DNA of 6,414 nucleotides from Candidatus Hydrogenedentota bacterium. GTDB lineage: Bacteria; Hydrogenedentota; Hydrogenedentia; Hydrogenedentales; SLHB01. Each line of letters opens with the position of its first letter. Within the stretch, counting starts at the first letter, position 1. Location: contig PWNM01000559.1 of the NCBI GenBank assembly GCA_003557825.1, positions 1 through 6,414 on the forward strand, in the 5' to 3' direction. Under the pieces are notes generated by a model. That model saw only the letters and a list, made by a program, of their open reading frames with translations. It searched no databases and was not told the origin of the DNA. A program made the translations under genes and the position numbers. Below are positions 1 to 5,574 of this stretch, in pieces.

Positions 1-489
1 ATGTGCGAAGACGGCAGTTTCGCGCAAGTGGGGGAAGTGGGTGAGATCGTTATCCGGGGTCACAATGTGATGAAGGGGTATTACAAAAGGCCTGTGGTTA
101 CGGAGGAATCCATTGTCAACGGGTGGTTTCATACGGGCGACTTGGCCAAGGTCGACGAAGACGGCTATTTCTATATCGTAGACCGCAAGAAGGACCTGAT
201 AATCTGTGGCGGCCAGAACGTCTACCCCCGCGAGATCGAGGAAGTGTTATACGGTCATCCCTCCGTCGCCGAAGTCGCCGTGGTCGGCATACCCGATGAG
301 GCACGGGGCGAAGAGGTTAAAGCTATTGTATCGTTGAAACAGGGGGCAAGCGCCACGCCGCAGGAGCTTCAGGAGTACTGCGATGAACGCCTGGCCCAAT
401 TCAAAGTTCCCAAAGTGGTCGAGATCCGATCCGGGCTCCCAAAAGGGTCGACCGGCAAGATTCTCAAGCAGGAACTCCGCCGTGCATAA
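1..489 (+). CDS. AMP-forming acyl-CoA synthetase (fatty-acid–CoA ligase), C-terminal part, 5' truncated by the window edge
   Basis: This is the C-terminal part of an ANL-superfamily adenylate-forming enzyme. The family activates a carboxylic acid with ATP to an acyl-AMP and then forms the CoA thioester. Counting from base 1, visible motifs are GEIVIRGHNVMKGYY (14-28), the A7-type GWFHTGDL (41-48), the A8 hinge GYFYIVDRKKDLIICGGQNV (55-74) with YPREIEE after it, and the A10-type STGKILK near the end, where K153 is the expected catalytic lysine of the adenylation half-reaction. Full-length relatives are about 500-560 residues, so some two thirds lies upstream. The ATG at base 1 is therefore almost certainly internal. 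The pattern resembles medium/long-chain fatty acyl-CoA ligases (FadD-like), but the substrate cannot be told from this domain. The gene ends in TAA, 14 bp from the convergent end of flgK. Confidence 0.9.
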   Translation: MCEDGSFAQVGEVGEIVIRGHNVMKGYYKRPVVTEESIVNGWFHTGDLAKVDEDGYFYIVDRKKDLIICGGQNVYPREIEEVLYGHPSVAEVAVVGIPDEARGEEVKAIVSLKQGASATPQELQEYCDERLAQFKVPKVVEIRSGLPKGSTGKILKQELRRA

Positions 490-503
490 CAGGCCATCGG
501 TGT

Positions 504-1508
504 CTATAAGGCCATGTTGAAGAGCGCATCGAGCATGCGGTCGACCGTGGTGACGACCCGGGCCGAACCTTCGAATGCCCGCTGATAGGCCATCATAAAG
601 GTGACCTCTTCGTCGATGGAGACGCCGCTTATCCGTTGACGTCGTTGGTTGTAGTCTTGGGTGAAAGTAGTTTCGGTTTCGAGTTTGACCCGATTGTTGC
701 GGGCCTCTACTCCGAGTTTGGCAACGGTGGATTCGTAGAAATCGTTGATGGACGAGGAATCGTTGTCCAAGACCATTTTGTTGCGCACATCGGCCAGGGC
801 AAGGGCAGCGCGATTATCGCCCACTTCCTCGGGATCGGGAGTAAAGCCCGAAGCCAGAAGCCCTGGATCGTTGATGATGTCGGGATTAACCGCGATAGTT
901 CGCGCATTATGTCCCGTAAATAACCCGTTGAGCCCAAGGGCGGTCAACACGCCCGAAGTGTCATTGGCGAACGCAATGGAGTGCCCCCCGGACACCTCGA
1001 TGGAGAACGTTTCCCCGTCGGGGTTAATCACAGCGTTTATTTCACCAATGCTATTCAAAGCTGCGACGATGTCGTCCAAGGAATCGGTGGCGGGATTGAC
1101 CAGAATCTCTTCGTCGCCCACCTGATTACCGTCTGCATCATAGACCAAAATCCGGAAACTGCCGTCCTCGATGCCAAAAGGCAAGCCGGCATCCTCGAGT
1201 ACGTCGCCCGAATTCGAAACCGGATTCGTGCTCGAAATGGTACCGGTCCAGTTCACCAATCCGTTCGCCTGGCTATGGATACCGTTGATCTGTTCGATTA
1301 AGGATGCAGTGAGGGTGTCGATGCGATCCATGAACGCCGGGATGACGGTATCGCGCATCTCCAATGCCGCGAATAACTCACCGTCACGGAGTTCTACGGT
1401 CCGGTCTGTATCGGCAAACCGAACTTCAAGCAGGTCGCCCCGCCGCTCATCCATGTCCGGATTCGCAACAAATTCAAGTTGCCGTGCTCCGGCCTGGTCG
1501 ATCAACAC
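504..1508 (-). CDS. flgK: FlgK C-terminal fragment (downstream of the in-frame TAG; not expected to be translated on its own)
   Basis: This is the rest of FlgK after the interruption. FlgK-type sequence actually resumes immediately after the TAG, at 1601 (RDRTLDELAKLVNI), so 31 codons of homologous sequence precede the first possible start at 1506-1508 (GTG). That GTG lies inside conserved sequence and has no clear Shine-Dalgarno sequence, so I do not consider it a genuine start. The fragment carries the variable outer domains (residues about 235-480 of the full protein) and the conserved C-terminal helix ending LDALFNMAL before a TAG stop. It would be made only through readthrough or suppression at codon 203, or if the TAG is an error. 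Confidence 0.6.
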   Translation of the reverse strand: MLIDQAGARQLEFVANPDMDERRGDLLEVRFADTDRTVELRDGELFAALEMRDTVIPAFMDRIDTLTASLIEQINGIHSQANGLVNWTGTISSTNPVSNSGDVLEDAGLPFGIEDGSFRILVYDADGNQVGDEEILVNPATDSLDDIVAALNSIGEINAVINPDGETFSIEVSGGHSIAFANDTSGVLTALGLNGLFTGHNARTIAVNPDIINDPGLLASGFTPDPEEVGDNRAALALADVRNKMVLDNDSSSINDFYESTVAKLGVEARNNRVKLETETTFTQDYNQRRQRISGVSIDEEVTFMMAYQRAFEGSARVVTTVDRMLDALFNMAL

Positions 1509-1601
1509 CTCGGGACCAATCCGGACCGTAATCCGACCGTCTGCCAGTTCTGTGGTATTGATATTAACCAGTTTGGCCAGTTCGTCCAGGGTCCGATCCC
1601 G

Positions 1602-1604
1602 CTA
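1602..1604 (-). other. In-frame amber codon (TAG) at FlgK codon 203
   Basis: The minus strand reads CTT CGG GAT TAG CGG GAT CGG, giving L-R-D-stop-R-D-R. The same frame continues open for 365 more codons with FlgK homology on both sides of the codon. The conserved family motif places Gln at exactly this position, so the ancestral codon was probably CAG. TAG also terminates flgK itself (504-506) and the phosphoesterase (4192-4194), which argues that UAG normally means stop in this organism. Confidence 0.95.
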
Positions 1605-2210
1605 ATCCCGAAGATCATTGGCGGATTTACCCCCGAGTTCGGCTTTCTGGATCAACCGGTTCGTCTCGGCGATTGAGTCGGTTAACGCATTGATCTCGGG
1701 AACGAGGCTCTTGATCTCGTCGTTTGCATTGGTGCGAAGCCTGTCCATGCGGCTGTATAAATCGTTGATCGTCTCCGCCATGGAAATGGACTCCTCCACG
1801 GCGATCTCGCGGACCGCGTAGCTCTCAACATTGTTGGCGAACTCGTTCATGGCATCGAAAAAGACATTTAACCGTACCCCCAACCCCGAGTCGGAAGGTT
1901 CGAGAAATGCATCTTCAATGCCCTTATAGTAGCGGGATTGGATTTCCGCCGTGCCCAGAGCGCCGACTTGTTGGCGATAGGTTTCGTCCAGAAAAGTATC
2001 GCGCACCCGGCGAATATCGGTCACCTGCGCCCCACGGCCCAGGTTGCCGTATGGGTATTGAATCGGAGAGAAGGTATCCACCTTTACCCGTTGGCGGGAA
2101 TACCCTTCCGTTTCTGCGTTTGCGATGTTGTGGGCGGCCGTATCCATTTGGACGCGGCTGACAAACATCCCCGAACGAGCAATATCCAGTGCGCTGAACA
2201 GGCTACCCAC
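1602..2210 (-). CDS. flgK: FlgK N-terminal fragment (202 residues before the in-frame TAG)
   Basis: This is what ordinary translation of the flgK message would give. It contains the flagellar rod/hook N-terminal helix (residues about 4-35), the conserved NIANAETEGYSRQ stretch, and a helical region with the family signature LEPSDSGLGVRLNVFFDAMN (about residues 100-119). It ends at NDLRD, just before the TAG. The GTG start is chosen because AGGAG lies six bases upstream and because MGSLFSALDIARSGM aligns with the normal FlgK N-terminus. Hook-protein secretion signals are N-terminal in this family, so the fragment might still be recognised for export (inference). It lacks the second half of the D0/D1 coiled coil and should not polymerise. 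Confidence 0.75.
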   Translation of the reverse strand: MGSLFSALDIARSGMFVSRVQMDTAAHNIANAETEGYSRQRVKVDTFSPIQYPYGNLGRGAQVTDIRRVRDTFLDETYRQQVGALGTAEIQSRYYKGIEDAFLEPSDSGLGVRLNVFFDAMNEFANNVESYAVREIAVEESISMAETINDLYSRMDRLRTNANDEIKSLVPEINALTDSIAETNRLIQKAELGGKSANDLRD

Positions 2211-2216
2211 GATAAA

Positions 2217-2224
2217 CTCCTTTT
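2217..2224 (-). promoter_or_regulatory. Ribosome binding site of flgK, deciding the GTG start
   Basis: The minus strand reads AAAAGGAG followed by TTTATC and then GTG at 2210-2208. A strong AGGAG core with six bases of spacing supports the GTG as the start. It also shows that the translation signals of this gene are intact despite the internal stop. Confidence 0.8.
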
Positions 2225-2258
2225 ACTAGTCGATTTGACCTTACGATTCCCGGTACAG

Positions 2259-2286
2259 TTATCGGCATATTGGCAGAAATGCTTTA
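2259..2286 (-). promoter_or_regulatory. Sigma-28 (FliA-type) promoter for flgK
   Basis: Reading the minus strand, TAAA (2286-2283) is followed after 16 bases by GCCGATAA (2266-2259). The latter matches the enterobacterial FliA -10 consensus at all eight bases. The consensus spacing between TAAA and GCCGATAA is 15, so this spacing is one base long. The expected transcription start is near 2252-2254, giving a leader of about 42-45 bases before the GTG. Location and strand fit a late flagellar gene, and flgK is a known sigma-28 target in enterobacteria. Initiation has not been shown here. Confidence 0.75.
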
Positions 2287-2294
2287 TCCGCGGG

Positions 2295-2308
2295 AATGCC
2301 AAGGCATT
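2295..2308. repeat. Perfect inverted repeat AATGCC-AA-GGCATT (possible operator)
   Basis: Two six-base arms are exactly complementary around a two-base centre. The repeat lies just upstream of the -35 element of the flgK sigma-28 promoter and 39 bases before the ATG of the dehydrogenase. This symmetry and position would fit a binding site for a dimeric regulator of either gene. The site is short enough to arise by chance and I recognise no named operator. A transcript hairpin is also possible but would have only a two-base loop, so a DNA site is the more natural reading. Confidence 0.35.
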
Positions 2309-2335
2309 TGTTCCTGTTTGATGGGGCAGCAACAC

Positions 2336-2341
2336 GGAGGA
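2336..2341 (+). promoter_or_regulatory. Ribosome binding site of the isocitrate dehydrogenase gene, deciding the ATG at 2348
   Basis: GGAGGA ends six bases before ATG 2348-2350. This near-perfect Shine-Dalgarno sequence selects that start over the in-frame TTG (2270), ATG (2279) and ATG (2321). It gives a protein beginning MAHTVCLIPGDGIGPEV, the normal N-terminus of the family. Confidence 0.85.
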
Positions 2342-2347
2342 AAACCC

Positions 2348-3364
2348 ATGGCTCATACAGTGTGCCTGATTCCGGGGGACGGGATCGGACCGGAAGTGGC
2401 GGAGGCGGCTCGGGCCGTTATTGATGCAGCAGGAGCATCCATTGAATGGATTTTGCTGCCTGCAGGGGCGGCGGCCGCCGAGGAATATGGCGAAGTGCTG
2501 CCCGCCATGACCCTGGATGCCATTTCCACCCACCAGGTCGCCCTTAAAGGACCGGTGACGACGCCTATCGGCAAAGGGTTTGCCAGCGTCAACGTCCAAC
2601 TGCGTAAAAAACTCAATCTATACGCAGCGGTGCGGCCTGTACGGTCTATGCCCGGCGTCAAAACGCGCTACGATGATGTTGAGCTAGTGGTGATCCGGGA
2701 AAACACGGAAGGTCTCTACTCGGGGATCGAGAACGAGATTACCGACGGTGTCGTGACCAGCCTGAAAGTAGCTACGCGAAAGGCCTGCACCCGAATCGCC
2801 CGGTTCGCTTTTAACTACGCCCGCGAACGAGAACGAAACCGGGTGACGGTGTTTCACAAGGCCAATATCATGAAAGTCTCCGATGGACTATTCCTTGAGT
2901 GTGCGCGGGCGGTTCATGAGCAGGAGGCCTCAAATGTCACCTACGACGAGCTCATCATTGACAACGGCTGTATGCAACTGGTTCGGGACCCGTCTCCGTT
3001 TGATATTCTGTTGCTTGAAAACCTTTATGGCGACGTGGTGAGCGATCTGTGCGCCGGATTGGTGGGGGGGCTGGGCGTGGTTCCAGGGGCAAATATCGGC
3101 GACGATTGCGCTGTTTTTGAAGCGGTCCACGGTAGCGCGCCGGACATTGCCGGAAAGGATCTAGCCAATCCATTGGCCCTCATCATGAGCGGGGTAATGA
3201 TGCTTAATCACATCGGCCAGATCGAAGCGGCGGACCGAATCAAGGATGCCTATAACGCGGTCTTGGCCGAAGGAAACACCCAAGAACGAACCCGCGATAT
3301 TGGCGGTACCGGCGGCACTAAGGCCTTCACCCAGGCCTTGATCCGGCGTATCGAGGCGGGGTAA
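2348..3364 (+). CDS. NAD-dependent isocitrate dehydrogenase-like enzyme (isocitrate/isopropylmalate dehydrogenase family)
   Basis: This 338-residue enzyme belongs to the beta-decarboxylating dehydrogenase family. Members oxidise and decarboxylate a 2-hydroxy acid with NAD(P) and Mg2+. For isocitrate the product is 2-oxoglutarate, in the TCA cycle. IPGDGIGPEV (8-17) is the family N-terminus. S80 and N82 in SVNVQLRKKLNLY match the isocitrate-binding Ser/Asn of isocitrate dehydrogenases, with R86, R96 and R117 as likely carboxylate ligands. Y124 (ENTEGLYSG) and K171 (FHKANIMK) are the catalytic pair. D205, D229 and D233 are likely metal ligands. D266 in HGSAPDIAGKD, where NADP enzymes have Lys-Tyr, argues for NAD. 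Overall the pattern resembles eukaryotic IDH3 and single-subunit bacterial NAD enzymes. Homoisocitrate or isopropylmalate dehydrogenase is less likely because of the Ser-x-Asn motif. The start is set by GGAGGA upstream. The stop overlaps the next gene's ATG by one base, suggesting coupled translation. Confidence 0.88.
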   Translation: MAHTVCLIPGDGIGPEVAEAARAVIDAAGASIEWILLPAGAAAAEEYGEVLPAMTLDAISTHQVALKGPVTTPIGKGFASVNVQLRKKLNLYAAVRPVRSMPGVKTRYDDVELVVIRENTEGLYSGIENEITDGVVTSLKVATRKACTRIARFAFNYARERERNRVTVFHKANIMKVSDGLFLECARAVHEQEASNVTYDELIIDNGCMQLVRDPSPFDILLLENLYGDVVSDLCAGLVGGLGVVPGANIGDDCAVFEAVHGSAPDIAGKDLANPLALIMSGVMMLNHIGQIEAADRIKDAYNAVLAEGNTQERTRDIGGTGGTKAFTQALIRRIEAG

Positions 3365-4203
3365 TGGGGCGGTTTTCCGGGAAGACGTGCTTCATCACCG
3401 GCGCTTCATCCGGTATTGGGGCCGCATTGGCGCGAGCCTTGGCCGCCGAAGGGGCCAATTTGGGCTTAGCGGCCCGTTCACAGGAGCGGCTGGATGCCGT
3501 GGCGCAAAGCATACCGGATCACGCATCGCGTGTGGTTACGGCTGTGTGCGACGTAACCCGGCGGTCCGAGGTCGACGCGGCCGTTTCCGCCACGGCGGAC
3601 AGATTCGGCGGCATCGACGTGGCCGTGGCCAATGCGGGATTTGGGGTGAGTGGCCGATTCGAAAAACTCACTACCGAAGATTTCCGTCGCCAGTTCGAAC
3701 CCAATGTCTTCGGCGTCATCGAGACCGCCTACGCCGTGTTGCCCTATCTGGAGGCATCCAAAGGCTGCTTGGGATTGCTGGGGAGCATCCTGGGGCGCAT
3801 GGGAATCCCTGCTTCGACTCCATATTGCGCCAGCAAATTCGCCGTATGCGGATTGGCCGAATCGTTGTATTACGATCTTGCGGATAAAGGCGTTGCCGTA
3901 GTCTGCATCAATCCCGGCGTGGTGGACAGCAACATTCGGCGCACGAGCAATGACGGCGAGGTGCATCCCGATGCCCCGGATCCGGCCCCGTCACTGTTGA
4001 TCGTGCCCACCGATAAAGCCGCCCGAGATATTGTGAACGCCCTTCATCGTCGACGGTTCGAGGCGGTAATCACGGGACATGGCAAGATTATGGTCACCTT
4101 GGCGCGGCACTTTCCGCGGACGTGGCGGTTTTTCATGCGACGTATGAGCGCCGGGAACATGGATTCGGTGGAAAAACGAAAACGGGGCGACCTATCTCCC
4201 TAA
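3364..4203 (+). CDS. Classical short-chain dehydrogenase/reductase (SDR)
   Basis: This 279-residue NAD(P)-dependent oxidoreductase has a Rossmann fold; it reduces a carbonyl or oxidises an alcohol, but its substrate is unknown. Visible motifs are TGASSGIG (12-19) for cofactor binding, R38 after the second strand (favouring NADPH), CDV (62-64), NAG (90-92), N114, S141 and Y154-CAS-K158. The N-S-Y-K tetrad is thus complete. INPGVV (about 182-187) follows the active site. The basic C-terminal tail, rich in Arg and Lys, resembles the DltE/YqjQ-like group of SDRs and might contact membranes or lipids (inference). ATG 3364 shares its A with the TAA of the preceding dehydrogenase (TAATG), and GAGG at 3353-3356 provides a ribosome binding site seven bases upstream. 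The two genes are almost certainly co-transcribed. Its last 12 bases overlap the end of the convergent phosphoesterase gene. Confidence 0.92.
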   Translation: MGRFSGKTCFITGASSGIGAALARALAAEGANLGLAARSQERLDAVAQSIPDHASRVVTAVCDVTRRSEVDAAVSATADRFGGIDVAVANAGFGVSGRFEKLTTEDFRRQFEPNVFGVIETAYAVLPYLEASKGCLGLLGSILGRMGIPASTPYCASKFAVCGLAESLYYDLADKGVAVVCINPGVVDSNIRRTSNDGEVHPDAPDPAPSLLIVPTDKAARDIVNALHRRRFEAVITGHGKIMVTLARHFPRTWRFFMRRMSAGNMDSVEKRKRGDLSP

Positions 4204-5541
4204 TGCCGGGGCCGCATCGCGCCTGGGAATCTCGAATCGGTCGATGACAGTGCCATCAATACGCCGAGCAACCAGTTCCATAACGTCTTCCCGGACATGA
4301 ATGACACAGAAATGATACCGGGTCTCCGTAGCAACCGTTTTCGGTCCTGTTTCAGGGACGAACCATAACAGCACGCCGCCGCCGCCCGTGATCACGTGGT
4401 GCAATCCATCGATCAGATGGCGCTCATAGGCATGGACATGACCGGCGAGCACCAGGTCAACGCCGTATTCCTGAAAGACGGGTAGTAAGGTCTCCAGTCG
4501 TTCAGGCTCATCGTAGCGGTCCCGAGGGTCGTAGGTCATTAGGGGGCGGTGAAACGAGGCTATGACAAAGCGCGCGTCTTCTGCATGGGCCTCCAGATTG
4601 GCCCTCATCCATTCATATTGCTCGGAGCCGGGTGTTAGATCATGTTCGGTAGACAGTATCATGAAATGAACGCCGGCGTAATCAAAGCCGTACCAAAACT
4701 GGTCGCCGCCGTAGTCGAAATACCGCACGAAGTAATCCGTGGTACGTCGGACCTCGTGATTTCCAACGGCGATCATGTAGGGGCGTGTGGCGGCCAAGGG
4801 CTGAATCTGTCGCAACAGCAGTCGCCATTGCCAGCCGTAGCCTTCGTCTGGGTTCTCGACGATGTCGCCGGTATTCAAAATGAAGCGGTATCCGTCTTCG
4901 GGCTCGTAGCGCAGCATGGCGTCCACCACCCGGCGATGCATGGTGATGCCGGACCAGGGGCGATTGTCGCCATAGGCCGCAAAAGCGAAATCCACATCCT
5001 CCTCCGGCGCGGTGCGAAACGGATAAAACGTTGTGCCCAAGGCGGGAACGCGATACCGGTACGCCGTATCGGGCGCGAGGCCGTCCACGACCACCCGATG
5101 AAACCGCCCCGGCTCTTGACCGCCTTCGATGGAACGCAGTTCGCCGCCGGTATGCTCAATTTGCACCCGGCTGGAATGGGGAGAGGCTGTGGTCCACGCG
5201 ATGGTAATTGTGTGGCGGGGATCGTCACTCCAGTAAATATAGGGTCCATCGTTGCCCGGCTCTTCATTCCAGGCCCGATATGCAGCGGGCGCATGCCAGA
5301 TCAAAGCAAGCAGAACAAGATAGGCGACCATCGCGATACGCCGGTGGCGTCCACGTGGTACGGTCATCCAGATAAACGCCAGGATAGTCGGGATGACTCC
5401 GATAGCGCCGAATAGGATCATGGGAACGGCAAAATAGATCCCGTAAGGAAACCACGAAAAGAACACCGCTCCAATGCCGATGCCCAGCAAGAGCCAAAAT
5501 ACGAGGTATCCAAACCAAAACCGTGTCGCGGTGCGTGTCAT
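4192..5541 (-). CDS. Membrane-anchored purple-acid-phosphatase-like metallophosphoesterase
   Basis: This 449-residue protein has three hydrophobic helices (about residues 9-30, 35-60 and 69-88). Basic segments at the N-terminus and in RGRHRR (63-68) suggest these stay in the cytoplasm, putting the catalytic part outside the membrane. Residues about 98-178 look like the fibronectin-III-type N-terminal domain of purple acid phosphatases (THTITIAWTT-type strand, VDGLAPDTAYRYRV, FRTAP). The calcineurin-like core follows: GDNR (191-194), GDIVE (225-229), GNHE (260-263), SFHRP (329-333) and GHVHAYER (367-374). D192, D226, N261, H262, H331, H368 and H370 are likely metal ligands. The usual purple-enzyme Tyr of GDxxY is not seen, since GDIVEN occupies that site, so the metal centre may not be the Fe(III)-tyrosinate type. 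The substrate is unknown. AAGGA lies seven bases before the ATG. The gene follows the OB/HD gene by 33 bp, probably as one operon, and ends in TAG. Confidence 0.88.
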   Translation of the reverse strand: MTRTATRFWFGYLVFWLLLGIGIGAVFFSWFPYGIYFAVPMILFGAIGVIPTILAFIWMTVPRGRHRRIAMVAYLVLLALIWHAPAAYRAWNEEPGNDGPYIYWSDDPRHTITIAWTTASPHSSRVQIEHTGGELRSIEGGQEPGRFHRVVVDGLAPDTAYRYRVPALGTTFYPFRTAPEEDVDFAFAAYGDNRPWSGITMHRRVVDAMLRYEPEDGYRFILNTGDIVENPDEGYGWQWRLLLRQIQPLAATRPYMIAVGNHEVRRTTDYFVRYFDYGGDQFWYGFDYAGVHFMILSTEHDLTPGSEQYEWMRANLEAHAEDARFVIASFHRPLMTYDPRDRYDEPERLETLLPVFQEYGVDLVLAGHVHAYERHLIDGLHHVITGGGGVLLWFVPETGPKTVATETRYHFCVIHVREDVMELVARRIDGTVIDRFEIPRRDAAPALGR

Positions 5542-5548
5542 GGCAGCA

Positions 5549-5553
5549 TCCTT
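5549..5553 (-). promoter_or_regulatory. Ribosome binding site of the phosphoesterase gene
   Basis: The minus strand carries AAGGA, seven bases before the ATG at 5541-5539, within the 33 bp gap after the OB/HD gene. No promoter or terminator-like hairpin is evident in the gap, which fits co-transcription. Confidence 0.6.
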
Positions 5554-5574
5554 AACGTCAAAAACGACTCAGCT

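Larger units (their letters stand above)
504..2210 (-). pseudogene. flgK: flgK, flagellar hook-associated protein 1 (HAP1), full-length frame interrupted by one in-frame TAG
   Basis: FlgK forms the first hook-filament junction ring of the flagellum and is exported through the flagellar type III apparatus. The reading frame runs in one phase for 568 codons from GTG (2208-2210) to TAG (504-506), close to the usual FlgK length (about 550). Both family ends are present: the rod/hook N-terminal motif with NIANAETEGYSRQ (residues 28-40) and a C-terminal helix containing EEVTFMMAYQRAF (from about residue 534). Codon 203 (1602-1604) is TAG, in NDLRD-stop-RDRTLDEL. Homologues have Gln there (NDLxDQRD), so CAG to TAG by one transition is the simplest origin. 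No other stop, indel or shift is visible, so decay has not progressed. The start is supported by AAAAGGAG six bases upstream and a sigma-28 promoter. Without readthrough, the 202-residue product would lack the C-terminal coiled-coil region needed for assembly. No flgL, flgN or flgM adjoins it. Confidence 0.85.
2211..2347. other. Divergent intergenic region between flgK and the isocitrate dehydrogenase gene
   Basis: This 137 bp stretch separates two divergently transcribed genes. It holds the flgK ribosome binding site, a sigma-28 promoter on the minus strand, a 6-2-6 inverted repeat and the ribosome binding site of the dehydrogenase. For the plus-strand gene I see TTGACC at 2235-2240 as a possible -35 box, but no convincing -10 box at proper spacing; the best I find, AGTTAT at 2257-2262, is poor. 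That promoter is therefore unassigned. An in-frame upstream extension of the dehydrogenase from TTG at 2270 is possible on paper, but it is not conserved-looking and has no ribosome binding site. Confidence 0.8.

Noticed and set aside
491..515. Direct repeat AGGCCAT at 491-497 and 509-515 in the acyl-CoA synthetase/flgK junction, considered as a terminator
   Set aside because: It is a direct repeat, not an inverted one, with only GGCC self-complementary. There is no stable stem or T-run.
1506..1508. Internal restart of FlgK at a GTG downstream of the TAG
   Set aside because: Conserved FlgK sequence already begins 31 codons earlier, and no Shine-Dalgarno sequence precedes this GTG.
1602..1604. 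Pyrrolysine or a reassigned genetic code explaining the flgK TAG
   Set aside because: The position is a conserved Gln with no link to known pyrrolysine enzymes. TAG is used as a normal terminator twice in the window, and no pyl gene is present here. It is kept only as a remote option under the readthrough finding.
745..1605. Several plus-strand open frames opposite flgK
   Set aside because: Their translations are low-complexity Ser/Arg-rich or unstructured, with no family motif. They mirror the codons of flgK.
2235..2262. Sigma-70 promoter for the isocitrate dehydrogenase (TTGACC with AGTTAT)
   Set aside because: The -10 candidate matches only three of six consensus bases at 16 bp spacing, so it is too weak to annotate.
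2270..2347. N-terminal extension of the isocitrate dehydrogenase from TTG 2270 or the in-frame ATGs
   Set aside because: GGAGGA directly precedes ATG 2348 at proper spacing, the family N-terminus starts there, and the extension contains the palindrome and promoter sequences.
4642..5415. Long open frame (257 codons) on the plus strand inside the phosphoesterase gene
   Set aside because: It is antisense to a clearly conserved gene and shows no recognisable domain. Long open shadow frames are common at this GC content.
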